Assembly (NCBI RefSeq): GCF_014334135.1 | Contig: NZ_CP060497.1 | Span: 1,674,001 to 1,738,000 of the forward strand | Source of the DNA: Olivibacter sp. SDN3 | Lineage (GTDB): Bacteria; Bacteroidota; Bacteroidia; Sphingobacteriales; Sphingobacteriaceae | Length of the DNA stretch: 64,000 bases | Direction: 5' to 3' | Part shown: positions 8,430 through 18,447 of the stretch, in pieces | Position numbering within the stretch: the first letter of the stretch is position 1 | How the letters are laid out: each line of letters begins with the position of its first letter | Program-made: the position numbers and the translations under genes | The notes under the pieces: generated by a model | Database searches by the model: none | Seen by the model: the letters and a program-made list of their open reading frames with translations, nothing else | Told to the model about the DNA's origin: nothing

Positions 8430-9818
8430 ATGAAGAAGTATGCAGGCATATTTGCACTTTTGATGCTTTATCTTGGCACTTTAAGTGCGCAAGAGGTAAA
8501 GGTAATAGATAAAGTGGCTGCGGTTGTGGGGGGAAGTATTATCCTTCAATCGGATATAGAAATGCAATATGCACAATATTTATCAGAAGGAAATAACCCA
8601 GATCCAAGTGTTAGATGCCTAATATTGGAACAGTTATTAACCAATAAGTTGCTAACTCAACAGGCTGTTATCGATTCGATTGAGGTTGGAGAAGATGAAG
8701 TTGACGATAATATTAATAACCGTTTGCGGTACATGACGCAACGGGCGGGCGGGCAAGAACAATTGGAAAAGTTTCTTAACCGTTCATTGCTTCAATATAA
8801 GGAAGAAATGCGTCCTGCTGTGAAAGAGCAGTTAATTGCGGAACGAATGCAGGCTAGTATCACGGAGAAAACAGGGATTACTCCACAAGAAGTTAAGCGT
8901 TATTTTGAAAATATCCCCTCAGATAGTTTGCCTAATTATAACACTGAAGTGGAAGTAGGTGAACTAGTTGTTTTCCCTTCTTTGACGAAGGAGGAAAAAC
9001 AACCTTTTTACGATCGAGCTGAATCTTTACGAATGGGTATCAAGGCAGGAGATGATTTTGGTACTATGGCAAGACTTTACTCTCAAGATCCCGGTTCGGC
9101 CTCAGCAGGTGGTGATCTGGGTTTCTTCGATCGGTCGAGCATGGTGAAACAATTTACTGCTATTGCTTTCCGGTTGAAGCCGGGAGAGATATCTAATGTT
9201 TTTGAAACAGAGTATGGCTATCATTTTATGCAAGTATTGGAGCGAAGAGGGGAGCAGGTACGGGCTAGACATATTCTGATCGGTACGAAGCCAACAGCTA
9301 CGAGCATGGAAAGGGCGAAAGGGCATATCGATAGTATTTATCAACAAGTTAAAGAAAGCAAGTTGCCATTTTCTACAGCAGCATCTTTATATTCAGATAA
9401 TGAAATGTCTAAATATAATGGTGGAATGATGCTAAACGCTGAGAACCAACAAAGTAGAACGACTTATATTCCTGTAGATCGGCTCGATGCCAAGGATTTC
9501 GCGGCAATCGACACATTAAAAGCGGGAGAATACTCAAGACCTTTTGAATTTTCCGATCCACAGACTCAAAAGACCGGTTATCGGTTTCTTTATTTGAAAT
9601 CACGAACTGAGCCTCATAAAGCCTCCTTGGAGCAAGACTATGCTAAGGTCAAAGAACTTGCAGAAGAAGATAAGCTGAATAGGGTAGTGAGTGAATGGTT
9701 TGAACGGCGTAGAAAAACAACATATATTAGAATGGATGATGAGTATCTTACCTGTCCTGAGTTGAAAGAGTGGGTTAAGGAAGATACTACGGCAACTGCG
9801 CAAGCGAATAACGAATAA
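8430..9818 (+). CDS. SurA-like periplasmic peptidylprolyl isomerase
   Basis: 462 residues. A signal peptide (MKKYAGIFALLMLYLGTLSA) leads into a SurA-type N-terminal chaperone domain (VDKVAAVVGGSIILQSDIE pattern). Two parvulin domains follow: the first at about residues 170-275 (YSQDPGSASAGGDLGFFDR, GYHFMQVLE) and a more divergent second at about 280-400 (ARHILIGTKP, YRFLYLKS). By family knowledge it helps unfolded outer-membrane proteins through the periplasm. Monocistronic by context: divergent neighbour upstream and a hairpin terminator after the stop. It may be one of several SurA paralogues, so the symbol is withheld. Confidence 0.92.
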   Translation: MKKYAGIFALLMLYLGTLSAQEVKVIDKVAAVVGGSIILQSDIEMQYAQYLSEGNNPDPSVRCLILEQLLTNKLLTQQAVIDSIEVGEDEVDDNINNRLRYMTQRAGGQEQLEKFLNRSLLQYKEEMRPAVKEQLIAERMQASITEKTGITPQEVKRYFENIPSDSLPNYNTEVEVGELVVFPSLTKEEKQPFYDRAESLRMGIKAGDDFGTMARLYSQDPGSASAGGDLGFFDRSSMVKQFTAIAFRLKPGEISNVFETEYGYHFMQVLERRGEQVRARHILIGTKPTATSMERAKGHIDSIYQQVKESKLPFSTAASLYSDNEMSKYNGGMMLNAENQQSRTTYIPVDRLDAKDFAAIDTLKAGEYSRPFEFSDPQTQKTGYRFLYLKSRTEPHKASLEQDYAKVKELAEEDKLNRVVSEWFERRRKTTYIRMDDEYLTCPELKEWVKEDTTATAQANNE

Positions 9819-9841
9819 AATAGTACGAAGTATAATTTAAT

Positions 9842-9889
9842 AACAAAAGTGCGACATAGCTTATATTATGTGCCCTCTTTTGTTTTTTT
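9842..9889 (+). terminator. Rho-independent terminator after the SurA-like gene
   Basis: Arms AACAAAAG (9842-9849) and CTTTTGTT (9877-9884) pair, with an inner ACATA/TATGT extension, followed by a run of T to 9889. It sits 24 bases after the stop codon and between convergent genes, so it may serve both. Confidence 0.7.
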
Positions 9890-9910
9890 ATCTGCCGCTA
9901 ACCTCGCAAA

Positions 9911-10786
9911 TCATTTCTTGAAATACATCTCAACGATTACCTTCCACATAGCATCTTCCTGTAGCTCCCAAATACGGATATAATGACAGTTAACCGCTTC
10001 GTCGTTTTGCATAATAACGGCATTACCATTGCTATAAGCTAATTCTCCACTGTATGCCCTGTCGACATTGTTTGCGGTTGTTTCGATAGTTATTGCTTGC
10101 TTTTTTAAGAAGGTTTTGATGTGGTCTAAGCCAATAACTGGTTGTTGATCAGGTAAATACAGCCTCGAATTTTGTGTTAGAAACTCATTAAAGGCCGTTT
10201 GATTATCAGCTTTTAAAATGGTTGAAAAAAGTTGATCGGTGCTTAGAATGATATCTTCTCGTTGCCGTAAACGGGCTTTTGACCGGGATTTTCTAAATTG
10301 GTTGTCTACGGGACTTTCAAATGTAGTGTTAATTTTACCTGCAGGTTTACCATGTTCAGTTTCTGCTCGGTAGGCTATTTTCCATTCGCCTTTCCTATTA
10401 CGCTTCCATACACACAGGTACTCCCCATATTTTTTACTGAAACCAATTCGCTGCCAATTGATAGGGCCGGTGGTAAATCCCCACTCATCGCTTTTCGCAA
10501 CTTTAGCAAAAACCGGTTTCCAGGACATGATATCTGGAAGATCAGGTTTGTTCTTTAGGAAGTCAAGGCCATTTTTGGGGGCGGGAGTGAAAAATATGGT
10601 GTTTTCGTCACTAAATGCTTTGTAAGCGGTGAGGACATCCCGGTTCGCTGCGAGCACAGACATGTTGTACTCCGCGCTGATCAGCTGGTTTATCTGTTCT
10701 TGATCACCCTGTTGGGCATAACATCTTAATCCACAGGTAAAAAGAATTAATATAAAGTAAGGTGTTTTTAACATAAAAATGTTCAC
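9911..10786 (-). CDS. Secreted protein with two SnoaL/DUF4440-like domains
   Basis: 291 residues. An N-terminal signal peptide (LKTPYFILILFTCGLRCYA) precedes an alpha+beta segment at about residues 30-150 (EYNMSVLAANRDVLTAYKAFSDENTIFFTP) and a second, shorter similar segment at about 185-290 (LFSTILKADNQTAFNEFLTQNSRLYLPD). Both follow the cone-fold pattern of NTF2/SnoaL-like proteins, so a tandem duplication is likely. No active site can be named; these domains often bind small ligands or degrade metabolites. The internal ATG giving MLKTPYF may be the true start. It is alone on the strand before cysS, 79 bases away. Confidence 0.8.
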   Translation of the reverse strand: MNIFMLKTPYFILILFTCGLRCYAQQGDQEQINQLISAEYNMSVLAANRDVLTAYKAFSDENTIFFTPAPKNGLDFLKNKPDLPDIMSWKPVFAKVAKSDEWGFTTGPINWQRIGFSKKYGEYLCVWKRNRKGEWKIAYRAETEHGKPAGKINTTFESPVDNQFRKSRSKARLRQREDIILSTDQLFSTILKADNQTAFNEFLTQNSRLYLPDQQPVIGLDHIKTFLKKQAITIETTANNVDRAYSGELAYSNGNAVIMQNDEAVNCHYIRIWELQEDAMWKVIVEMYFKK

Positions 10787-10865
10787 TTAAGTCTGCCCCT
10801 AGAGGCGATAGGGCTTTAAGGCTCCAAGGAAACCAAAATTAATGCCAATAATTAAAAGTTGTTGT

Positions 10866-12329
10866 CTATAATTTGTTCCAAAGGGTCTCCTCTTTACTGT
10901 CTTTTAGTTGGATGCCGATTTCCTGCAATCCGTTACGGATGAGGTCTGATGTAGCATAATCTTTAGCAGATTTGGCATCGTTACGTAATTTGATAATAAA
11001 TTCCATTATTTTACTTAAATCGTCATTTGTGCTATTACTGTCATCTGTTAGCCCCAAGATGTTATAAACAAAATCGTTCACTAAGACTTTTAGGGCCTCC
11101 AAATCTGCGGAGTTAATACTGGTTTTATTGTCGTAGACACTATTGATAAGACGTACCACTTCAAATAGCTCAGCAATTAGAACTGGACTGTTAAAGTCAT
11201 CGTTCATAGCGGCAATACATCGGTTTCTTATATCGTCGATATTTACACTGCTTGTTTTGGATATTTTTAATTTAGGTATTAGGGCAATAGCACTCATGAG
11301 GCGCTTATATCCCTTGTCTGAGGCCTCTAAAGCTTCATTTGAGAAATCTAGTGTACTTCTATAGTGTGCTTGCAGCATAAAGAAACGTACAGACATGGGG
11401 GAGTAACCACGGGTGAGTAGCGGATGGTCTCCGGAGAACAGTTCCTGAGGCAGAAAACCATTGCCGGAAGATTTGGACATGCGCGCACCGTTTACTGTCA
11501 GCATATTTGTGTGCATCCAATACTTCGCGGGACTTGTGTGATTACATGCCCGCGACTGTGCGATCTCGTTAGTGTGGTGAGTGGCCGCTAGGTCCATTCC
11601 TCCTCCATGGATATCAAACTGATCACCTAAATATTTACTGCTCATTGCCGAGCATTCTATGTGCCATCCCGGGAAACCTACGCCCCAAGGAGATGGCCAA
11701 CGCATGAGATGCTCCGGTTTGGCTTTTATCCACAAAGCAAAGTCCAAGCGTCCCTTTTTTTCTTCTTGTCCACCCAGCTCTCTGGTGTTATTTAACATAT
11801 CTTCAAGCTGTCTGTTGGTGAGAATCGTATAATCGTTGCTTCCGCCGTATTTCTCTACATCGAAATACACCGATCCGTTTACTTCGTAGGCGTAACCGTT
11901 GGCAATGATCTTTTTTATCATTTCTATCTGCTCCGATATATGTCCGGTAGCCGTAGGTTCAATACTTGGAGGCAACGTGTTGAATAAACGTAACACATCG
12001 TGGAAACCTATTGTGTACTTTTGAACAACCTCCATGGGTTCCAACTGTTCCAGCTTAGCTTTCTTGGCGAACTTGTCATCACCTTCATCGCGGTCTCCTT
12101 CTAAGTGTCCGGCATCGGTTATGTTACGAACATAGCGAACTTTATATCCAAGGTATAGTAAGTACCTGAACACAAGGTCGAAAGACACAAAAGTGCGACA
12201 ATTACCTAAGTGCACATCGCTATATACCGTAGGGCCACATACATATAAGCCAACCAAGGGAGGGTTTAGCGGAGTGAATATTTCTTTTTTTCGGCTAAGT
12301 GTATTATAGATAACTAAAGAGCTGTTCAT
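10866..12329 (-). CDS. cysS: Cysteine--tRNA ligase
   Basis: 487 residues, class I synthetase that attaches cysteine to tRNA-Cys. Seen: [13 protein letters not shown] with zinc ligand Cys31 and the HIGH-equivalent HLGN (residues 40-43); the zinc-site region WHIECSAMS with [17 protein letters not shown]; and the KMSKS loop as ARMSKSSGN. Length is normal. The 266 bases upstream (12330-12595) hold no gene, so it probably has its own promoter. Identification is certain. Confidence 0.98.
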   Translation of the reverse strand: MNSSLVIYNTLSRKKEIFTPLNPPLVGLYVCGPTVYSDVHLGNCRTFVSFDLVFRYLLYLGYKVRYVRNITDAGHLEGDRDEGDDKFAKKAKLEQLEPMEVVQKYTIGFHDVLRLFNTLPPSIEPTATGHISEQIEMIKKIIANGYAYEVNGSVYFDVEKYGGSNDYTILTNRQLEDMLNNTRELGGQEEKKGRLDFALWIKAKPEHLMRWPSPWGVGFPGWHIECSAMSSKYLGDQFDIHGGGMDLAATHHTNEIAQSRACNHTSPAKYWMHTNMLTVNGARMSKSSGNGFLPQELFSGDHPLLTRGYSPMSVRFFMLQAHYRSTLDFSNEALEASDKGYKRLMSAIALIPKLKISKTSSVNIDDIRNRCIAAMNDDFNSPVLIAELFEVVRLINSVYDNKTSINSADLEALKVLVNDFVYNILGLTDDSNSTNDDLSKIMEFIIKLRNDAKSAKDYATSDLIRNGLQEIGIQLKDSKEETLWNKL

Positions 12330-12595
12330 TCAAAAAAAATTTCATTAGACGGAACGTTAAGCAGCAGTTAAACTAGTTCATCAGATCCGCTCGTTAATGG
12401 GCTTGTTGTTCTCGTTGCGAATTTAATAAATTTCATCTACAAAAGCAGTTTATCAATAGGAGATGAAGGGGATAATCTCCTGTTTCCTTATAAGTTTACA
12501 TATATCCTATATAAAGCACATGTCGATTGTTCCTAAGATCAAGAACAGTAGGGCAAAATATTAAGGAACGGATGTGTCTTAAGGCATATTTAGGA

Positions 12596-13726
12596 TTATA
12601 AATGAAGGTCACTCCACACGGCATAATGATCAGAAAGCTTCTTTTTTAGGATTTGATATTCTTTCACCTTAAAGGATCGTGAAGAAAGTATATAATCAAT
12701 TTGAAAGTTCGGGAAATCCCCGTTATACGTCCTACCTAAACCACTCCCCTTCTCGACAAAACTGTTGTTAAGTTCGGAGCCTATAGTATTTACTGCATAA
12801 GATAAAGGGGTATCATTAAAATCTCCCGTGATGATAACTGGTTTTCTGCATCGGTCAATCTCTTGGCGTAAATGTTTAGCCTGTTCACTTCTTTCGATAA
12901 ACGCACGTTTTAATCTACCGCCTATCCTCTTGGTTGACGTTACATTATCTTTTTCAAAAGCGTGTTTTTTTACATCTTTAACAAAAGCATAGTCCTGCGG
13001 TTGAAACCCGATAGACTGAAGATGTACATTATAAACCCTAAAAGCGCGACCATGCCTAACGATATCAGCATAAATGACACGATTGAGCGTTTTCTTGCCC
13101 GTATAAGAGGGAATAGAGCCGGAGTTTTGTATAGGGTAACGTGATGCGATGAGCAGCCCATAAGCTTCGTATTCGTTCTCTACAACAGCGTGAAAATAGC
13201 TATAAGGCAAGTTTAACGCGCCAGTGATACTTTGTCTGATGTTATGTATGCCTTTTTTTCTCGTATAAAATTCTTGTATACATACCACATCTGGTGTTAC
13301 CGATTTAATCAGGTTCGTAACTTCTTCTTTGGTCTTCGGTTGCGTGTCATGATCATTTTCCCTAAACAGGTGTACGTTGTATGTGAGTACGCGTAGGTCG
13401 GTAGAATCTCGGTTGCTTATGGTTTCCTGGCTAGGGCCGGAATGGAAACCAACATGTTTTTTTAAAGGCTTATACCCAATCAATATTGCCACTAGGGAAA
13501 CGAATAGATATATTGATTTTTTGATAAGCCAAAAGACCACGCAAAGAATATTAACGATAAGCAACAAAGGGTATCCTATACCAAAAAACGCAATAGGCCA
13601 ATATTTTTGAGGATCTGAATAGGGAGCTAAATAGCTTATGAGCAAGGCAATGCATACCATTAAGTTTAACCCTAACAGTAGTCGAGTCCGTTTCGCATAT
13701 TTTTTTTTCTTTCTTCTAGGGCTCAT
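12596..13726 (-). CDS. Endonuclease/exonuclease/phosphatase family membrane-anchored protein
   Basis: 376 residues. Three hydrophobic helices in the first 90 residues anchor the protein, with a basic N-terminus (SPRRKKKKYAKR). The EEP domain follows: VLTYNVHLFREND, VCIQEFYTRK (metal-binding Glu), VITGDFNDTPLSY (catalytic Asp-Asn), DYILSS and LSDHYAVW (catalytic His). The superfamily cleaves phosphodiesters in DNA, RNA, phospholipids or inositol phosphates; the membrane anchor argues against a cytoplasmic repair nuclease. It is the last gene of the leftward run ltaE-mutL-rhomboid-rhomboid, 11 bases after the second rhomboid gene. Confidence 0.9.
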   Translation of the reverse strand: MSPRRKKKKYAKRTRLLLGLNLMVCIALLISYLAPYSDPQKYWPIAFFGIGYPLLLIVNILCVVFWLIKKSIYLFVSLVAILIGYKPLKKHVGFHSGPSQETISNRDSTDLRVLTYNVHLFRENDHDTQPKTKEEVTNLIKSVTPDVVCIQEFYTRKKGIHNIRQSITGALNLPYSYFHAVVENEYEAYGLLIASRYPIQNSGSIPSYTGKKTLNRVIYADIVRHGRAFRVYNVHLQSIGFQPQDYAFVKDVKKHAFEKDNVTSTKRIGGRLKRAFIERSEQAKHLRQEIDRCRKPVIITGDFNDTPLSYAVNTIGSELNNSFVEKGSGLGRTYNGDFPNFQIDYILSSRSFKVKEYQILKKKLSDHYAVWSDLHL

Positions 13727-13737
13727 GCATCGAGTGA

Positions 13738-14592
13738 TTAATCTTGGTCTTGCTTGCCTGCATTAAAAAGGGCCTCTTTTTCGTCTTTGCTTAAACTATT
13801 ATATCCGGATTTGGATATCTTGTCTAAGATACTGTCAATATATTCTTGGTTGGTGAAGGACGTTTTACTCTTTCGCGGAGGATGTTCATTTTTTACAACT
13901 CTTAATCTTTTCTTTTGATTTTTAAACAGCCTGCTCCAGTCGGTACCCTTACGTAATTGATTAATGTATAAAAAGCCGAGCAAGGCTCCCCCCAAGTGAG
14001 CTAGGCTTCCTCCAATATTGCTTCCGCCTAAACCGAGGAAATTTAAAACAATAAACGCTATGGCTAAATACTTGAGGCGGACATTGCCAAAGAAAAGCAT
14101 ACGAATGGTATAATCCGGCACTAAAGTTGCCGTTGCAATCACTACTGCATATACACTGCCTGAAGAGCCAACAAGTAGCGCGGAGCTGGAATAAAAAGCA
14201 GGCACCACATTATAGAGTATAAGAAAAATAAGTCCGCCTACAAACCCACCAGCGAGGTACACAAATACAAGTTGCCTGTTATTTAGAAAGCTGAGGAAAA
14301 TAATACCTAACCAATAAAGCCATAACATGTTAAATAGAAAGTGAAAAAAGCCATTTTGCGTGAACATGTAGGTTAGTATGGTCCAGGGTCGGTAGATCAG
14401 CTTTTCTAAACTTGCCGGTAACGCGAGCTGCGTTAGCGTGGTGATACCGATAGTTGTGTTAGCAAAGAAATCTATTAACGCAAGGATGCCGAGCAATAAG
14501 AAAATAATAGTATTAATTGCTATAAAGAAGTTAAGCTTATTGCCAGACTGAAATGCTTTAAAGTACAATTCACCTAAAAAAGATCTCTTCAT
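13738..14592 (-). CDS. Rhomboid family intramembrane serine protease (second copy)
   Basis: 284 residues, about six membrane helices plus a charged, lysine-rich cytoplasmic tail (residues 213-284). The Ser-His dyad is present: VGSSGSVYAV with Ser144, and SLAHLGGALLGF with His199. Residues 84-88 (HFLFN) give the HxxxN motif of helix 2. Rhomboids cleave transmembrane substrates inside the bilayer. Its neighbour 24 bases upstream is another rhomboid of different length and loop structure, so the pair is an old tandem duplication rather than a recent copy. Confidence 0.93.
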   Translation of the reverse strand: MKRSFLGELYFKAFQSGNKLNFFIAINTIIFLLLGILALIDFFANTTIGITTLTQLALPASLEKLIYRPWTILTYMFTQNGFFHFLFNMLWLYWLGIIFLSFLNNRQLVFVYLAGGFVGGLIFLILYNVVPAFYSSSALLVGSSGSVYAVVIATATLVPDYTIRMLFFGNVRLKYLAIAFIVLNFLGLGGSNIGGSLAHLGGALLGFLYINQLRKGTDWSRLFKNQKKRLRVVKNEHPPRKSKTSFTNQEYIDSILDKISKSGYNSLSKDEKEALFNAGKQDQD

Positions 14593-14616
14593 AGTTTTTA
14601 GTAATTAACGAGGTGT

Positions 14617-15357
14617 TTAACCCCATAATGTTGGACGTTTTATTCGCCAAAGCTTTATTAGTATGAAGCCAAATAGTGCCCCCCCGAGGTGGGCAAAATG
14701 TGCTACCGAGTCGCCTGCAAATCTTGATACCCCTAAAAATAATTCCAATATAATATAAATCGGGATAAATATCTTAGCTTTTATCGGAACAGGAATAAAC
14801 ATGAGATAAAGTTCTGTGTTTGGGAAAAGGTACCCAAAGGCCACTAATAATCCAAAAATAGCTCCCGAGGCACCTACCATGGGAATAACATAGACTGACA
14901 GTAGGGTGTTGATCTGGTCTTGATCAAGTCCTTGAAGTGCCGGTCCAACGGCCGAGCGTTGTACCACATTGACGTCCATATGCTGGCTTGCCGCAACTGT
15001 TCCGGTAATGGCGTTTACCTCATAAGCTTGTACTGCAAATTGCAGTGCGAGGGCACCGAGTCCGGTTATTAAATAATAATTGATAAACCGCTTAGGGCCG
15101 AGTATCTGTTCCAGCACCGGACCAAACATAAAAAGGGCGAACATATTAAAGAATATGTGCATGAAGTTTCCGTGCATGAACATGTAGGTAAACACTTGCC
15201 ACCAGTGGAAGGCCGGAGAATCTGGGTAGTAAACACCAAATAGTAATGTCGCCTTTTCAAATATGAGTGAGCCAATAAAGCACACGATATTCATGATCAG
15301 CAAATTTTTTACGATGGGAGGCAGTCCTGTAAAAGGCGATGAAGAGTTGTTGAGCAT
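14617..15357 (-). CDS. Rhomboid family intramembrane serine protease (first copy)
   Basis: 246 residues with about six membrane helices. Motifs: HGNFMHIFFNM in helix 2 (residues 62-72), PMVGASGAIFGLL with catalytic Ser164, and HFAHLGGALFGF with catalytic His223. A long loop at residues 111-150 between helices 3 and 4 (AYEVNAITGT onward) is larger than in typical bacterial rhomboids and could gate or bind substrate (inference). It follows mutL by 17 bases and precedes the second rhomboid by 24, in one leftward transcript. Confidence 0.94.
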   Translation of the reverse strand: MLNNSSSPFTGLPPIVKNLLIMNIVCFIGSLIFEKATLLFGVYYPDSPAFHWWQVFTYMFMHGNFMHIFFNMFALFMFGPVLEQILGPKRFINYYLITGLGALALQFAVQAYEVNAITGTVAASQHMDVNVVQRSAVGPALQGLDQDQINTLLSVYVIPMVGASGAIFGLLVAFGYLFPNTELYLMFIPVPIKAKIFIPIYIILELFLGVSRFAGDSVAHFAHLGGALFGFILIKLWRIKRPTLWG

Positions 15358-15374
15358 ATTCTTTTAAATATCAA

Positions 15375-17237
15375 TTATTTGTCAAATCTTTCAAGCAGTT
15401 CTTTGAGGGTAAAGGTACTAATTATGGGCTTACCGCTCAAGGAAATGTTTGGTGATGAACAAGCAAAGAGCTTGTCGATAATGTCGTTCATCTCATCAAT
15501 AGCGAGAGGAGTGCCCGATTTAATGGCCGCGTTGCGTGCGAGGCTTCTTGCCAGATTCTCGCGTTTATTTAATTTGAGCGTTGCGTGATTGTTTTTATAA
15601 GCTTCTAGTAGCTGTTCAAGTACCTGGGACTCGCTGATGCCTGGACCAATATCTGCGGGAATGCCTTCTACCACAAAGGTGTTTTTGCCAAAGGCCCTCA
15701 CCTGAAATCCTAATGAGTGGATGTCGGGTAACAGATCATCGATTAGTTCGGCATCTGCAGGGCTTAACTGGATGGTCTGAGGGAAAAGGCTCTGCTGACA
15801 GGCTCCCTGGTGATTTTCTAATTGCTGTAAAAAACGTTCAAAGAGTATACGTTCGTGTGCAGCTTGTTGGTCAATGAGTATAAATCCAGATCGGATTTGT
15901 GATAAAATAAAGCGGTTGTGTAAGTGAAAAATAAGTTTGCCGGCCGGTTTTTCCTGCTGGTCTATTTCTCGTTCTGTACCGGTATTTGGCGCATCTAAGA
16001 TTAACTGGTGATCAGTAATTTTATGACTTATTTCGTATAGCGTATCCCAATTTTGAGGAATACCACTTCCTTTTCTTGCCAACGGACCGCCGAAGTTATC
16101 TTTAGGCGCTTTGGACGAAGTCCCGGTATCAAATGGATTGAATTGTGGGTTAAAATTTATTGTTGGAGGGACAATATCTTCAGTTTTCTTATGCGAGATC
16201 AAATGGCTGAATCCGGTTTCCTGGTTAAAGTCTAAACTCGGTGTGATGTTATATTTACCTAAAGAGCGTTTTATCGCAGATCGAATAATAGCGTAAATAG
16301 AGCGTTCATCTTGATATTTAATTTCTGTTTTTGTGGGGTGCACATTGATGTCTATCTGCGAAGGATCAATCTCGATAAATAAGACATACAAAGGGTAGCT
16401 TTCTGCCGGGAGAATTTCATCATAAGCGTTAAGTACCGCGTGGTTTAAATAAGGATCTTTTATAAATCGATTATTAACAAAGAAATATTGCTCTCCACGT
16501 GTTTTCTTTGCGTACTCAGGCTTTCCTATGAAACCATTTAGGTTAATGATGGTGGTTGACTCTTCAACTGGAACCAAGCGTTGGTTATAATTGTTGCCAA
16601 AGATATGCACGATGCGTTGTTTGAGCCCCTCCGCGGGAAGATGAAAAACTTCATTGCCATCGCTGTGCAAAGTGAAGAAAATTTTGGGGTGCGCCAATGC
16701 TACCCGTTGAAATTCCTCTATAATATGGCGCATTTCAACCGCGTTGCTCTTCAAAAAGTTACGACGGGCAGGGGTGTTGAAAAAAAGGTTTTTCACACTG
16801 ATACTTGTTCCCGCCGGACCCGCAGTAGGTTCTTGGTTCATAACTTCTGATCCCTCTATGGTGATGGATGTGCCTAATTCCTCTTCATGTTTGCGGGTTT
16901 TAAGTTCTACATGTGCGATCGCTGCTATAGACGCCATCGCTTCTCCCCGAAACCCCATGGTACGTATAGCAAATAAATCTTCGGCTTTACGAAGCTTTGA
17001 TGTCGCATGCCTTTCAAAACATCTGCGCGCATCAGTAACGCTCATGCCGCAACCGTTATCGATTATCTGGATAAGCGATTTTCCTGCATCTTTAATTATT
17101 AATTGAATCTTGTCTGCACCTGCGTCAATAGCATTCTCGATCAGCTCTTTTACAGCGGATGCCGGACGTTGTACTACCTCGCCTGCCGCAATTTGGTTGG
17201 CCACCGAATCAGGTAGTAATTGAATGATATCTGACAT
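15375..17237 (-). CDS. mutL: DNA mismatch repair protein MutL (endonuclease type)
   Basis: 620 residues. The N-terminal GHKL ATPase shows VKELIENAIDAGAD (motif I, catalytic Glu), IIDNGCGM (motif II), and the ATP lid TMGFRGEAMASIAAI (motif III). After a proline-rich linker (residues 350-430) the C-terminal dimerisation domain carries DQQAAHERILFE, a variant of the DQHAxxExxxxE metal site of nicking MutL proteins (His replaced by Gln). This indicates the methyl-independent mismatch-repair mode expected for a lineage without MutH. It sits between ltaE (11 bases upstream) and the rhomboid pair. Confidence 0.97.
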   Translation of the reverse strand: MSDIIQLLPDSVANQIAAGEVVQRPASAVKELIENAIDAGADKIQLIIKDAGKSLIQIIDNGCGMSVTDARRCFERHATSKLRKAEDLFAIRTMGFRGEAMASIAAIAHVELKTRKHEEELGTSITIEGSEVMNQEPTAGPAGTSISVKNLFFNTPARRNFLKSNAVEMRHIIEEFQRVALAHPKIFFTLHSDGNEVFHLPAEGLKQRIVHIFGNNYNQRLVPVEESTTIINLNGFIGKPEYAKKTRGEQYFFVNNRFIKDPYLNHAVLNAYDEILPAESYPLYVLFIEIDPSQIDINVHPTKTEIKYQDERSIYAIIRSAIKRSLGKYNITPSLDFNQETGFSHLISHKKTEDIVPPTINFNPQFNPFDTGTSSKAPKDNFGGPLARKGSGIPQNWDTLYEISHKITDHQLILDAPNTGTEREIDQQEKPAGKLIFHLHNRFILSQIRSGFILIDQQAAHERILFERFLQQLENHQGACQQSLFPQTIQLSPADAELIDDLLPDIHSLGFQVRAFGKNTFVVEGIPADIGPGISESQVLEQLLEAYKNNHATLKLNKRENLARSLARNAAIKSGTPLAIDEMNDIIDKLFACSSPNISLSGKPIISTFTLKELLERFDK

Positions 17238-17248
17238 ACGTTGCGAAT

Positions 17249-18298
17249 TTACAAATAAGAACTGAGACTCTCTTTATTTAGCAGAGACAGCTTTTTGTCA
17301 AACCTTTCGATTTCATCTTCCAACGTATCAAAAGAGCACATGAGTCGTACCTCATGGATGGATTCATCCCATGTATAAAAAGAGAATTCTTCTTGGAGCA
17401 AGGGAATCCAAGGAGCCGGCATTGTAGCAAAAATAGCATTTACTTCGACGGGTTTCGTTAGGGTAATCTGTGGGTATTTTTTTAATGTATTGGCTAGTTT
17501 TTTAGTTCGCGCTAACGCAATGGAACTATATTTTTGCCACGTTTTTTGATGTAGAAGCGCTAAAAATTGAGCAGCAATAAAACGGTTCTTAGAGGCAAGT
17601 TGCATACTTCTTTTGTGAAGGAAAGGGGCTTTTTCACTGCAAATCGGATTGAAAATCAATACTGCCTCCCCATAGAGCATACCCGCTTTTGTTCCTCCGA
17701 TAGAGATAACATCCACATCGCTGGCTGCAATAATATCTTTCAATTCGCAACCTAGGGCAGTTGCAGCGGTAAAAATACGTGAACCATCGATGTGAAATAA
17801 TAGTTTGTAACGTCTGGTAAGTTCACCTAGTTTTTGCAGCTCATCTAGTGTATAGAGTGTGCCATATTCTGTTGGTTGTGCGATGCTCAGTACCTTCGCT
17901 TGCGGATGATGAAGGTCCCCCTGTCTTTTTATAGACTTTTCGATAATATCGACGGATAATTTTCCCTGGTTGTCAACCTTTAGTGGTAGCAGCCTACAAC
18001 CCATTAAGGTTTCCGGCGCAGTTGATTCATCTACATAGATATGGGCTGTTTCTGCACAGAGTACCGAACTAAAAGGATCAACCATGCAGCTTAGACCAAG
18101 TAAATTAGCTCCTGTACCGTTAAAGACTAGGTACATGCTCAGTTGCTCTCTATTGAGGATGGAAGCAAAAGATTTTTTTAGGCTACTTGTTGTTTGATCG
18201 TTTCCATACGCCGGGGCATGTAAATTGTTTTCGTTAATAAGAGATGCTATAACTTCAGGAATGGCCCCTGCGTAATTATCGCTCGCAAATGACTTCAT
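17249..18298 (-). CDS. ltaE: Low-specificity threonine aldolase / beta-eliminating lyase family PLP enzyme
   Basis: 349 residues, fold type I PLP enzyme cleaving L-threonine or L-allo-threonine to glycine and acetaldehyde. Features: SDNYAGAIPEVIASL at the start, FNGTGANLLGLS (cofactor phosphate loop), HIDGSRIFTAA (PLP-binding Asp and Arg), and VISIGGTKAGMLYGEA with the Schiff-base lysine. Length matches the family. First gene of the mutL-rhomboid run; 460 bases of noncoding DNA lie upstream. The gene name is by family; exact stereospecificity cannot be read. Confidence 0.9.
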   Translation of the reverse strand: MKSFASDNYAGAIPEVIASLINENNLHAPAYGNDQTTSSLKKSFASILNREQLSMYLVFNGTGANLLGLSCMVDPFSSVLCAETAHIYVDESTAPETLMGCRLLPLKVDNQGKLSVDIIEKSIKRQGDLHHPQAKVLSIAQPTEYGTLYTLDELQKLGELTRRYKLLFHIDGSRIFTAATALGCELKDIIAASDVDVISIGGTKAGMLYGEAVLIFNPICSEKAPFLHKRSMQLASKNRFIAAQFLALLHQKTWQKYSSIALARTKKLANTLKKYPQITLTKPVEVNAIFATMPAPWIPLLQEEFSFYTWDESIHEVRLMCSFDTLEDEIERFDKKLSLLNKESLSSYL

Positions 18299-18410
18299 GG
18301 TTTTATATTAATTTTTATTTTGTATTTGCCTCAAAGGTTTTCAGGTTTCTGCTAATTTTTTTGGGCGGACCTCAATGGAGTTTTTATTAAAGTAATAAAG
18401 CCCTTTTAAC

Positions 18411-18447
18411 ACAGAAACCGTCGTGCATCAATCACGACGGTTTCTGT
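18411..18447. repeat. Perfect 15-bp inverted repeat
   Basis: Arms ACAGAAACCGTCGTG (18411-18425) and its complement (18433-18447) flank a 7-base loop CATCAAT. There is no T-run on the plus side, and only a loose one on the minus side. It lies 110 bases upstream of ltaE with no gene ending nearby, so terminator function is uncertain. Confidence 0.75.

Noticed and set aside
9102-9347. Antisense frames over the SurA-like gene, and similar shadows over mutL, polA and nagB
   Set aside because: They mirror strongly coding sequence on the other strand and lack independent support.
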